The position numbers were made by a program, and so were the translations under genes. The notes beneath the pieces were generated by a model. That model saw only the letters and a list, made by a program, of their open reading frames with translations, was not told the origin of the DNA and did not search any database. This document shows, one piece after another, positions 1 to 6,268 of a stretch of DNA of 8,229 bases; the stretch's first letter is position 1; every line of letters begins with the position of its first letter. This DNA is from Chamaesiphon sp. (GTDB lineage Bacteria; Cyanobacteriota; Cyanobacteriia; Cyanobacteriales; Chamaesiphonaceae), in the NCBI GenBank assembly GCA_026785875.1, contig JAJAZF010000160.1:1-8229 (forward strand), in the 5' to 3' direction.

Positions 1-90
1 AAAAAAAAAATAACAATAAAAAACACAACCCGCACACCCCGCGCGCGGGTGGGGGCGGCGGGGCGGCCCCGCCGCGCCGCCCCCCCCTAC
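1..90. other. Low-complexity contig end, probably artefactual
   Basis: The window opens with ten A residues and an A-rich stretch to about base 26. It then passes through C-rich sequence into an almost pure G/C run to about base 88. No codon structure, HIP1 motif or other genomic signature is seen until about base 91, where ordinary cyanobacterial repeat sequence begins. The composition resembles assembly or read-end noise. A genuine GC-rich simple repeat is possible but less likely. Nothing should be annotated from it. Confidence 0.6.
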
Positions 91-94
91 CGTG

Positions 95-175
95 TCGCTG
101 TCAACTGTCAACTGTCTTGATTCGCTAAACCCTCGGGGAACCCGAGGAGCGCGAATCGCTGTCAACTGTCAACTG
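95..175 (+). repeat. 46-bp palindromic repeat flanked by 20-bp direct repeats of a heptamer
   Basis: A 20-bp sequence made of TGTCAAC heptamers occurs at 95-114 and again at 156-175. Between them, 115-160 is a palindromic unit: outer arms GATTCGC/GCGAATC and inner arms CCTCGGG/CCCGAGG around a GAA loop, so it could fold as one long hairpin. An exact 46-nt reverse-complement copy lies at 5432-5477, also next to heptamers. The heptamer resembles the short tandemly repeated repetitive (STRR) sequences known from filamentous cyanobacteria. No coding potential is seen. Confidence 0.85.
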
Positions 176-192
176 AATGAAAGTCGTGGGTG

Positions 193-230
193 GCGATCGC
201 GTACTGCACTCGATTATGCTAATATGGCTC
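193..230 (+). promoter_or_regulatory. Candidate ftn2 promoter with extended -10, beside a HIP1 site
   Basis: GCGATCGC (HIP1) is at 193-200. TGCTAATAT at 217-225 fits an extended -10 (TGnTATAAT-like). That would start transcription near 232 and give a leader of about 60 nt before the GTG at 293. No good -35 is visible, which extended -10 promoters tolerate. The same arrangement, HIP1 followed by an ATTATGCTnATnTGGCTC sequence, recurs at 4200-4229, so part of this may be a dispersed repeat rather than a promoter. Confidence 0.4.
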
Positions 231-292
231 AAAAGATCGATTTAGTAACTGATAAATGTTGAATGTGTCGTTCATGTTGGACTAGGTGAACT

Positions 293-2791
293 GTGCGAAT
301 CCCGCTTGATTATTATCAGATTTTGGGTATACCGGAGAGCGATCTATCGGAATTGGAGCAAGCATATCAGGATCGCTTGCTCCAATTACCCCAGCAAGAA
401 TATTCCGATGCCGCGATCGAATCTCGCAAACGACTGATTAAGGTGGCTTATCAGGTATTAAGCGATCCACTGCAACGATCGCAATATACCGCGACTCAGA
501 TCCCCCCCGTAGTTACCCAGATGGAAACATCAGCCGATCCGTCCTGCGATGCGGCTCAGTTTCACCGTCGCCCAGAGCTGGATATCGCCCCCGAGCATTT
601 TCTGGGGGGATTGCTGATTCTGTTTGAACTGGGTGAGTATGAGGAAATTAACAGTATTTGTATGCCCTATCTTGGGAACAATGGGCGCAGTAGTAACAGC
701 GGTAGTCTACATCCTCAGCCCCAGATCTCCTTGACTCCTAGTGGTAATTTGCCTCCGGCGGCACATCAGCGCGATCCGCTAGCACTCGATCGGCTCAAAC
801 AGACCGCCAATGGCCCACACATCGTCCCCCTGCCAGATCTAATTTTGGCGATGGTTTCGTCATTTTGGGAACTAGGAGAGCGAGAATGGCGAGATGGTTG
901 CTATGAAGAGGCAGTGATTCACTATGAGACTGCCAAAAAGATCCTCGTCCAAGAAGATTTATTTCCCCAAATTCAAGGGGAGTTAGATCGACGGCTCGAT
1001 CGATTGCGTCCTTACCGGATCTTATTTTTAGTATCGTTACCACTCGATCGACACGAACAAAGGCGGCAGGGAATTCAATTTCTCGAAGAATTACTAGAAA
1101 ACGCCTGCACGAATGAAGTAAAATGTCAAGAACGGTTTGGACTCAATAGCGAAAGCACCATTCCCTTTATCCATGAAACTCTGCCGCATCTGACTGCTGC
1201 GGAACAACGAAATTTATTTTCTCAATCAGCTAGAGATTCCCAGCAGTTGGGATCGAAGGCTTTGAACGTGATGCAATTGGCATGTACATATCTTCACGTT
1301 CACGCTCTGATCGTGCAAGGATTTGCCTATCGCAATCCTCAGTTAATCTATACCGCCCAGCAAATACTACAGTATCGTCTCAGTCAAAGAATTGACGTGA
1401 CGATCGAACAATCAATTTGCGCTCTACTCCTCGGGCAAACAGTAGAAGCAACACAAATTCTCGTTACAGCCGCAGAATCAGCCGCACTAGTAGTAATTCG
1501 CCAACAGTCCCAAGGATTGCCCGATCTACTCAGAGGCTTGTGTTGGTACATCGAATCATGGCTCAAAGATGAAGCATTTCCCTGTTTCCGCGACTTGGCA
1601 GCCAGCGATCCTTCGCTTGATGCTTATTTCAACGATCGAGATGTCCAAGATTTTGCCGATCGAGTACCTGCTACTGATGCTAATGTTACAAATTGGGCAA
1701 AATCTTCACCCCAACTAATCGAGGTGCCAGTATCCGGCGATCTCTCCGGCTCAGGGCACATCCAACACGCAGACATGTACGATGCCGAATCGCTCCAATC
1801 GACATTATTACCCAGCAGTCACCGTAGCATCCATACAGTAATTCCAACACCCGCAGATCGGATCGGCGGCAATATTACCCCAGCAGTCCGAGTGGAACAG
1901 ACACCACCACCACAGCCACCAATCCCTAGTGCCGATCTCAGTAGTGGTAATGTGATTCCATTAGATCTCGAACGTCAACGTCGTCGATCCATGCCTACCA
2001 CACGGACGATCGATGGACAATTCGAGCAAATTTACCTCGAAGAACGTCTGCCAGCATTCGTGCCAGAATCAAGCAGCCAACTGGTTGCGATTAGTAATGG
2101 GCAATTGACTAAGATCGGTGGATCTGGTGCCCTCACTCACAAACGCCGGACTCGCCGCACGCCAAATATTCCGAGGATTTTATTGGTTGGTACGGGTGGG
2201 GCTACCTTTGTCTGGGGTGCAGTCTGGCTGGTAATTGCTGGAATCGAGGCGATGAGCAAGTACGGAGCGACAACGGGTACCACATCTTTGTATTCTAGTG
2301 TCATTGCTAGCCCAAGCCCAAGTCTCAGTCCCAGTGTCAGTCCAAATCCCCAACCGATCCAGCCGTCCCCCAAACCTCAGTCCCCACCAGCTTTAGTCGG
2401 ATTAGTCAGCACAGATGTCGCCCAGCAACTTGTCAAAACATGGTTGAGTGCTAAGACAAAATCGTTGGAGCGGGAGTATCAGACGGCTCAATTAAAAGAT
2501 ATTTTGGTAGAGCCAGCTTTATCTACGGCGATCGATCGATCCCAAACTGCCAAAGTAGATGGGGTACATTGGCAGTATCAGCACCAAAATATTGGGATAT
2601 CATCGATCTCCCAAGCTAGTCCACAAGCCAATGTAGCTCAGATCCAAGTCCGAGTCAAAGAAGATGCCCGCTACTATCAAGGAGAGCAATTGAATCCGAG
2701 CAAATCCTATTCCAAGCAACTATTGGTTGAATATAATCTCGTCCGCCAAAAAGATCGCTGGTACATTAAAGAGATGAGTGTCATCAATTGA
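293..2791 (+). CDS. ftn2: Cell division protein Ftn2/ARC6 (ZipN)
   Basis: Cyanobacterial divisome protein of 832 aa, orthologue of plastid ARC6. In this family it binds FtsZ in the cytoplasm and tethers the Z ring to the inner membrane. The N-terminus MRIPLDYYQILG is the family signature and begins a J-like domain (about residues 6-66, ending with a VLSDP-type motif). No HPD tripeptide is present between its helices, as is usual for this family. A long helical middle region follows. One hydrophobic segment at about 629-651, preceded by KRRTRRTP, is the likely membrane anchor. A Pro/Ser linker (about 675-702) leads to a C-terminal DUF4101/IMS domain (about 707-830). The start is GTG: in-frame TGA at 287-289 rules out an earlier start, and AGGTG at 284-288 is a plausible Shine-Dalgarno. 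Length and domain order are complete. An IS-like remnant starts at the stop codon. Confidence 0.93.
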   Translation: MRIPLDYYQILGIPESDLSELEQAYQDRLLQLPQQEYSDAAIESRKRLIKVAYQVLSDPLQRSQYTATQIPPVVTQMETSADPSCDAAQFHRRPELDIAPEHFLGGLLILFELGEYEEINSICMPYLGNNGRSSNSGSLHPQPQISLTPSGNLPPAAHQRDPLALDRLKQTANGPHIVPLPDLILAMVSSFWELGEREWRDGCYEEAVIHYETAKKILVQEDLFPQIQGELDRRLDRLRPYRILFLVSLPLDRHEQRRQGIQFLEELLENACTNEVKCQERFGLNSESTIPFIHETLPHLTAAEQRNLFSQSARDSQQLGSKALNVMQLACTYLHVHALIVQGFAYRNPQLIYTAQQILQYRLSQRIDVTIEQSICALLLGQTVEATQILVTAAESAALVVIRQQSQGLPDLLRGLCWYIESWLKDEAFPCFRDLAASDPSLDAYFNDRDVQDFADRVPATDANVTNWAKSSPQLIEVPVSGDLSGSGHIQHADMYDAESLQSTLLPSSHRSIHTVIPTPADRIGGNITPAVRVEQTPPPQPPIPSADLSSGNVIPLDLERQRRRSMPTTRTIDGQFEQIYLEERLPAFVPESSSQLVAISNGQLTKIGGSGALTHKRRTRRTPNIPRILLVGTGGATFVWGAVWLVIAGIEAMSKYGATTGTTSLYSSVIASPSPSLSPSVSPNPQPIQPSPKPQSPPALVGLVSTDVAQQLVKTWLSAKTKSLEREYQTAQLKDILVEPALSTAIDRSQTAKVDGVHWQYQHQNIGISSISQASPQANVAQIQVRVKEDARYYQGEQLNPSKSYSKQLLVEYNLVRQKDRWYIKEMSVIN

Positions 2792-2796
2792 CATGC

Positions 2797-2819
2797 TCTC
2801 TGGCGTGAACGCACAGAGA
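2797..2819. repeat. Terminal hairpin of the IS-like remnant, just past ftn2
   Basis: TCTCTG-GCGT pairs with ACGC-CAGAGA around a GA turn, with one bulged A at 2813: a 10-bp stem starting 6 nt after the ftn2 stop. A second perfect stem, CCAAGAA/TTCTTGG (2822-2828 with 2833-2839), follows directly. As the subterminal palindrome of an IS605-type right end it would be the transposase recognition hairpin. It could also stop or stabilise the ftn2 transcript, though no T-run follows on the plus strand. Confidence 0.6.
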
Positions 2820-3090
2820 TTCCAAGAATCACTTCTTGGGTTTTCTGCTTCAAAGCAACTGCCTCCACTCTCGAAAAAGATTTGGTCTTATGTTCGCTCC
2901 ACAGACTAACCCCGCAAGCCCTGCGGTTCTTACAAGCAATCCAACAATTTAGCTATGTCTCTCAAGGATGTTCTCATTGCCTCTTTTAGCTTTTCCCGGT
3001 CTACCGATTTTTCTGCGCCGCCAGTTCAACTGGACTTCGCTCGTTAGGCTGTCTGATCCATGCGTCTCGGGTGGGTCAACGACCACTGCC

Positions 3091-3118
3091 ATTATACAAG
3101 AACAGAACTATTAGTTCT
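3091..3118 (-). promoter_or_regulatory. Minus-strand -10 with an operator-like palindrome
   Basis: Bases 3091-3096 read TATAAT on the minus strand, a consensus -10. Directly upstream of it, 3104-3118 is a perfect 7+1+7 palindrome, AGAACTA-T-TAGTTCT, where a regulator would overlap the promoter spacer. No convincing -35 is seen at 16-18 nt. Transcription would run leftward through the IS-like remnant toward the ftn2 3' end. The palindrome resembles neither HIP1 nor a perfect cyanobacterial LexA box. Confidence 0.35.
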
Positions 3119-3141
3119 AGTTCACAGCGCATACTGGCGGC

Positions 3142-3164
3142 ACGGGCGGGGGACCCGCCCAGCG
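3142..3164. repeat. GGGCGGG/CCCGCCC hairpin module, copy 1
   Basis: Perfect 7-bp stem, 3144-3150 with 3154-3160, around a GGA loop. Read on the minus strand, 3164 to 3142 matches 7109-7131 on the plus strand at 21 of 23 positions, and similarity continues into the flanks. The module therefore occurs in both non-coding mobile-like regions of this window. Confidence 0.75.
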
Positions 3165-3186
3165 AACTTCGTCCGATCCTGTAAAG

Positions 3187-3210
3187 CCGTCCTAGAAGGA
3201 CGGGGTTTTT
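3187..3210 (+). terminator. Intrinsic-terminator-like hairpin
   Basis: CCGTCCT (3187-3193) pairs perfectly with AGGACGG (3197-3203) around an AGA loop, followed by GG and five T residues. This is a well-formed Rho-independent terminator for plus-strand transcripts coming from ftn2, and it lies 42 nt before the permease gene. It may equally be the other terminal hairpin of the IS-like remnant, since such hairpins are common at IS605-family ends. Confidence 0.5.
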
Positions 3211-3251
3211 ACCCTGTTTTCTGATAATTAACCAGCCAACAGTAAATATTC

Positions 3252-4184
3252 ATGCTCGATCGGCTTATTGATGCTTATACTCCGCTGATTTTTTGGACGG
3301 GGTTAGGTATTCTGTCTGTGAGGTTTGTACCCTCTGCTTTCCCATATTGGTTGGGGCGTGGTTTGTATTGGGTTGGTGTCCCGATCGAAATTTTTTCCCT
3401 CGCCCGCCAAACTACCTTTGACGAACGCGCCCAATTAGCTCCGATGATTACGATTGGCTCGTTAATATTGGGATGGGGATTGGGTTGGTTGAGTCTCCAG
3501 ATCTGGCACCGAGCGCAGCCAGATATTGCCCCCACCCCAGGACTCAAAGGGAGTCTACTACTCTGCTCGATGTTGGGCAATACTGGATTTGTGGGTTTGG
3601 CGATCGTCCCATATTTTGTGTCAGCGACAGATTTGAGTTGGGCGGTGCTGTATAGTGTTACTCAAAATGTCTTTGGTACATATGGCTTAGGGGTATTAGT
3701 TTCCAGTTATTACAGCCGCAAAGACACTACAATAAATCGGTGGTGGATGCAGCTTCAAGATTTGCTCCGCGTGCCCTCTCTGTGGGGTTTTGCGCTGGGT
3801 TCGCTCACGCGGCACCTACCATTCCCAACCGCGATCGAATCGAGCCTTCACGCCTCGATTTGGGTGGTGATTCCAGGGGCTTTTATTTTAATGGGGATTC
3901 GATTGAGTCAGATCCAAGGCTGGCAGAGTCTGAAACTCGCGTTGTTACCAGCAATTCTCAAAACAATTGTGATGCCGACGATCGTGGGGATCGCGATGAC
4001 GATGATGGGCATCAGTGGCGATCCCAGGTTGGGCTTGGTGCTGATGTCGGGAATGCCTTGTGCTTTTGCCGGATTAATTCTCGCTGAGGAGTATCATCTC
4101 AACGGCAACCTTGTCGCTAGTAGTATAATTGTAAGCACCCTAATTTTCTTAGTAATGATTCCGGTGTGGTTATACTTCTATTAG
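3252..4184 (+). CDS. AEC-family (auxin efflux carrier-type) permease
   Basis: Integral inner-membrane transporter of 310 aa, the normal size for bacterial AEC proteins with about ten membrane helices. Hydrophobic segments alternate with short polar loops throughout. The N-terminal half carries GNTGFVGLAI (about 109-118). The C-terminal half carries GMPCAFAGLILAEEYHLN, followed by a final hydrophobic helix ending at the C-terminus. These two conserved glycine/proline-containing motifs define the family. Bacterial members are annotated as exporters of malate or other small organic anions; the substrate here cannot be predicted. The ATG has no clear Shine-Dalgarno. The gene stands alone: the terminator-like hairpin is upstream and about 300 bp of non-coding DNA follows. 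Confidence 0.88.
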   Translation: MLDRLIDAYTPLIFWTGLGILSVRFVPSAFPYWLGRGLYWVGVPIEIFSLARQTTFDERAQLAPMITIGSLILGWGLGWLSLQIWHRAQPDIAPTPGLKGSLLLCSMLGNTGFVGLAIVPYFVSATDLSWAVLYSVTQNVFGTYGLGVLVSSYYSRKDTTINRWWMQLQDLLRVPSLWGFALGSLTRHLPFPTAIESSLHASIWVVIPGAFILMGIRLSQIQGWQSLKLALLPAILKTIVMPTIVGIAMTMMGISGDPRLGLVLMSGMPCAFAGLILAEEYHLNGNLVASSIIVSTLIFLVMIPVWLYFY

Positions 4185-4480
4185 CTCGTGGGCATTGTGG
4201 CGATCGCATCTATTATGCTCATCTGGCTCTGAAGTGGTCATTTAAGCACAAAGGAGTAGCATCTTGGAACCAACACATCTAAATAATGGTCACAAAAATG
4301 GTCGAGATCGATCGAAAGGTGGTATTTTTTAGATTAAGTACGATCCTGTTGAGAGCATCATTTTAGGGCGATCGATCGGTATATTCATCGATTCGGAAGA
4401 CCTACGGATATTGATAAAGTAGTTAATGGCTAATCGCTAAATTTCCTAACATAGCACTATCAACCCGCTACTAAGTACTT
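4185..4480. other. Non-coding spacer with HIP1 site and CGATCG clusters
   Basis: No coding frame of note. A full HIP1 octamer is at 4200-4207, followed at 4212-4229 by an 18-mer matching 213-230 upstream of ftn2 at 16 of 18 positions. Further CGATCG sites occur at about 4308 and 4371. TTGATA at 4411-4416 could be a -35 for the cupin gene, but no good -10 follows at the right distance. AAGTACTT, a short palindrome, precedes the cupin ATG where a Shine-Dalgarno would normally lie. Confidence 0.5.
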
Positions 4481-4888
4481 ATGACTAAAACACAAATCAG
4501 CGATTTAATCCCGACTCCACAGTTGGCGACAAATACTGTTGCCGCAACAGAGTTACGCCCGTGGGGTTCCTTTACGATCCTCGAAGAGGGCAGAGGACAT
4601 AAAATTAAGCGGATCGAGGTCAAACCAGGACATCGGCTCAGTCTCCAGATGCACTACCATCGTAGCGAACACTGGATTGTAGTCTGTGGGACAGCAATGG
4701 TAACTTGTGACGATCGAGAGGAGATTCTACACAGCAATCAGTCTACTTATGTACCTGCTTGCACCAAGCACCGACTAGAAAATCCAGGTGTCATTCCCTT
4801 AGTGATCATCGAAGTTCAAAATGGTGAGTACCTGGGCGAAGATGATATTGTCCGGTTTGAAGATGACTATGCCAGAAATAGCGGCTAG
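4481..4888 (+). CDS. Stand-alone cupin, mannose-6-phosphate isomerase type II family
   Basis: 135-aa protein matching the C-terminal isomerase domain of bifunctional type II phosphomannose isomerase/GDP-mannose pyrophosphorylase enzymes, here without the nucleotidyltransferase half. Signature blocks in order: RPWGSF (26-31); QMHYHRSEHW (56-65), whose H58, H60 and probably H64 and E63 are the cupin metal-ligand cluster; the second cupin histidine H97 in KHRLENPG; and EVQNGEYLGEDDIVRFEDDY (111-130), the family's closing motif. The likely reaction is mannose-6-phosphate/fructose-6-phosphate interconversion feeding GDP-mannose and polysaccharide synthesis. Stand-alone domains are widespread in cyanobacteria and not all have been tested. 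No clear Shine-Dalgarno precedes the ATG. The Fe-S gene follows after 80 nt. Confidence 0.88.
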   Translation: MTKTQISDLIPTPQLATNTVAATELRPWGSFTILEEGRGHKIKRIEVKPGHRLSLQMHYHRSEHWIVVCGTAMVTCDDREEILHSNQSTYVPACTKHRLENPGVIPLVIIEVQNGEYLGEDDIVRFEDDYARNSG

Positions 4889-4908
4889 CAGTTTTTTGGT
4901 AATTTGCA

Positions 4909-4945
4909 ATCCCTATGGCTCCCTCAATTCAGAGGGACTAGGGAT
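4909..4945 (+). promoter_or_regulatory. Two-tier hairpin between cupin and IscA-like genes
   Basis: ATCCCTA (4909-4915) pairs with TAGGGAT (4939-4945), and inside it TCCCTC (4920-4925) pairs with GAGGGA (4932-4937) around a 6-nt loop, separated by a small asymmetric internal loop. It begins 20 nt after the cupin stop and ends 23 nt before the next ATG. No T-run follows, so it is not a classic terminator. It may be an attenuating, processing or stabilising element. Confidence 0.55.
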
Positions 4946-4968
4946 ATTTAGATAGGATTAGCTAAAAA

Positions 4969-5328
4969 ATGATTGAAATTAGTCAGGCGGCAATTGCAGA
5001 GATCGAGAGAATGCAGACAGTACGCCAGCGACTTGACACTAAGTTGCGTGTCGGTTTTGCCAGTGGTGGGTGTGAAAATTTCTACTATACTCTCGATCTA
5101 GTAGACTCGATCGAGGATCGCGATCGAGTCGATCGAGTGGGGGGCATTTCAGTATCGATCGATCCTCAACAATCAGCATATTTAGACCATCTGAAATTAG
5201 ACTATTCCGAAGATCTCATGGGCGGGGGATTCCGATTTGAAAATCCCCTCGCAACTAAAGTCTGTGGTTGTGGTAACTCTTTTGCGATGTCGAGCAGTGA
5301 ATCCGAACATTGGCAATTGCCGACTTAG
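4969..5328 (+). CDS. IscA/HesB-type iron-sulfur cluster assembly protein
   Basis: 119-aa A-type carrier protein. The three cysteines that hold the Fe or Fe-S cluster in this family are present: C35 in SGGCENFYY, and C99 and C101 in the VCGCGNSFAM motif near the C-terminus. The N-terminal part (ISQAAIAEIERM) is the usual first helix. Family members accept clusters from SufU/SufBCD-type scaffolds and pass them to apo-proteins such as photosystem or aconitase-type enzymes. A run of D, R and V at 50-57 is encoded by clustered CGATCG palindromes (5107-5135) and looks like a repeat-shaped surface loop. AGGAT at about 4954 is a weak, distant Shine-Dalgarno. The exact subtype (SufA, IscA or ErpA-like) is not assignable by eye. 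A [4Fe-4S] enzyme partner, LeuC, is implied by the neighbouring leuD, but the genes are on opposite strands. Confidence 0.85.
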   Translation: MIEISQAAIAEIERMQTVRQRLDTKLRVGFASGGCENFYYTLDLVDSIEDRDRVDRVGGISVSIDPQQSAYLDHLKLDYSEDLMGGGFRFENPLATKVCGCGNSFAMSSSESEHWQLPT

Positions 5329-5337
5329 GGGTTAATT

Positions 5338-5477
5338 AGTTGATAGTTGATAGTTGACACTTCTCTTCGAGACGCTTCGCGAACGGCTACGCTCAGTGCA
5401 AGTAGTTGATAGTTGATAGTTGATAGTTGATAGCGATTCGCGCTCCTCGGGTTCCCCGAGGGTTTAGCGAATCAAGA
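5338..5477. repeat. Composite repeat island: heptamers, GC-rich module, 46-bp palindrome
   Basis: Three AGTTGAT-type heptamers (5338-5358) precede a module at 5359-5403 containing GAGACGCTTCGCGAACGG and CTACGCTCAG, a dispersed motif common in cyanobacterial intergenic DNA. Four more exact heptamers follow (5404-5431), then the 46-bp palindromic unit 5432-5477, which is the exact reverse complement of 115-160. The island lies between convergent genes (the IscA-like gene on plus, leuD on minus) and contains no ORF. Confidence 0.85.
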
Positions 5478-5495
5478 GAGCGAGGTTTTTAGGAT

Positions 5496-5524
5496 GGGAC
5501 TGGAAAGGAAATACTCACAGTCCC
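5496..5524 (-). terminator. Possible leuD terminator hairpin
   Basis: GGGACTG (5496-5502) pairs perfectly with CAGTCCC (5518-5524) around a 15-nt loop, 20 nt beyond the leuD stop codon. On the minus strand it is followed by an A-rich rather than T-rich sequence, so it is not a canonical intrinsic terminator. Position between convergent genes is the main reason for the call. Confidence 0.3.
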
Positions 5525-5544
5525 TCAGTTCCTCAGTTTGCTAC

Positions 5545-6138
5545 TTAGCTCCAAGCTGTGTAGGGTAATTTTGTGGCGGTGACTTTTGTTTGGCTGAGAT
5601 TGGCGACTAATTGTCCGCAAGCATCCCAGGTACCGTTGGTGAGTTGCTGGCGGGAGCCTTCACCGATCGAGACTAAGGTGGTAAACTTGCCACATCTGAC
5701 TCGTAAGGCGTTGAGATCGACAGTAATTGGGGTTTGAGGATTTTCCCGTAAAATCTCTTGCAGCTCCGTAATGGTGGCTGTATCAGCGTTGAGGCAAGGG
5801 ATACCCATTGCGACGCAGTTACCGAAGAAGATTTCGGAGAAGCTTTCGCCGATGATTAATTTGATGCCCCATTTAGCTAGGGCTTGGGGTGCGTGTTCGC
5901 GACTGGAGCCGCAGCCGAAGTTACTATTGACAACGAGGATGTTTGCGCCTTGGAATTGGGGTAAGTCGAAGGGATGTGTGCCTTTTAGTTGGATTCGATC
6001 GTCTTCAAATACACTAGCACCTAAGCCGTCGAAGGTGACGCAACGGAGGAAGCGGGCGGGGATGATTCGATCTGTGTCGATGTCGTTACCAGTGAGAGGA
6101 ATGGCGGTGCTGGTGATGGTGGAGATTTGGCTATTCAT
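5545..6138 (-). CDS. leuD: 3-isopropylmalate dehydratase small subunit
   Basis: 197-aa small subunit of isopropylmalate isomerase, which with LeuC converts 2-isopropylmalate to 3-isopropylmalate in leucine biosynthesis in the cytoplasm. Family motifs visible: [16 protein letters not shown] (17-32), [14 protein letters not shown] (74-87) of the aconitase swivel domain, and [12 protein letters not shown] (97-108). Length is normal for bacterial LeuD. The [4Fe-4S] cluster is held by LeuC, whose gene is not in this window, so the subunits are unlinked or separated here. The ATG follows repeat-like upstream DNA with no clear Shine-Dalgarno. The ridA-like gene lies 130 bp upstream on the same strand; the repeat hairpin between them makes co-transcription uncertain. 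Confidence 0.95.
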   Translation of the reverse strand: MNSQISTITSTAIPLTGNDIDTDRIIPARFLRCVTFDGLGASVFEDDRIQLKGTHPFDLPQFQGANILVVNSNFGCGSSREHAPQALAKWGIKLIIGESFSEIFFGNCVAMGIPCLNADTATITELQEILRENPQTPITVDLNALRVRCGKFTTLVSIGEGSRQQLTNGTWDACGQLVANLSQTKVTATKLPYTAWS

Positions 6139-6268
6139 GGTTTACGCAGACGCGGAGGGATAGGAGAACGCAGAGAGGGGGTTTGTGGGGATCTTTAATG
6201 CGGAGCTTGCGTAGGGTGTGTTAGCGACAGCGTAACGCACCAACGAGGATATCGAGACACAATCTAGT
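6139..6268. repeat. Dispersed cyanobacterial repeats between leuD and the Rid gene
   Basis: Bases 6143-6180 carry a purine-rich motif with ACGCAGACGCGGAGG and ACGCAGAGAGG, a common dispersed type. Bases 6209-6241 carry GTAGGGTGTGTTAGCGACAG plus CGTAACGCACC: arms GGTGTGTTA (6215-6223) and TAACGCACC (6233-6241) pair over 9 bp with one G-U. This is the widespread palindromic repeat whose other strand reads GGTGCGTTACGCTGTCGC. No gene is seen. The first motif forms the leuD leader. Confidence 0.7.

Larger units (their letters stand above)
2792..3210 (-). mobile_element. Decayed IS200/IS605 TnpB-type element remnant
   Basis: No intact gene is visible, but on the minus strand the 3' part (2960 down to 2792) resembles the right end of cyanobacterial tnpB elements. 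A short cysteine-containing frame (CKNRRACGVSLW) is followed by three consecutive hairpins, then a terminal ...GAGCATGTCAA. That frame has a TAG at 2953-2955, so any transposase is truncated beyond use. Other pieces are a GGGCGGG/CCCGCCC hairpin at 3144-3160 and CCGTCCT/AGGACGG at 3187-3203. In TnpB elements this right-end region is transcribed as the guide RNA scaffold, which would place ftn2's 3' end as the guide. The assignment rests on hairpin layout and recalled family resemblance, not an alignment. An unrelated structured repeat is the alternative. Confidence 0.5.

Noticed and set aside
795..2373. Minus-strand open frames within ftn2 (795-1043, 1384-1566, 2137-2373)
   Set aside because: They are shadows of a well-supported gene on the plus strand and have no family features.
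2868..2972. Short leftward peptide frame ending KLLDCL at about 2960, with ATG preceded by GAGG
   Set aside because: It is about 15-30 codons, the ribosome-site spacing is too short, and it sits inside the IS-like remnant. Not enough to call a gene.
3473..4087. Two plus-strand frames (60 and 115 codons) overlapping the permease
   Set aside because: They are out of frame with the conserved AEC motifs; the aspartate-rich peptide comes from GATG/GATC codon patterns read in another frame.
5338..5431. Heptamer tracts considered as a CRISPR array
   Set aside because: The 7-bp units are contiguous with no spacers of uniform length and no cas genes nearby.
5771..6163. Plus-strand 130-codon frame opposite leuD
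   Set aside because: It lies fully antisense to conserved LeuD motifs and resembles no protein.
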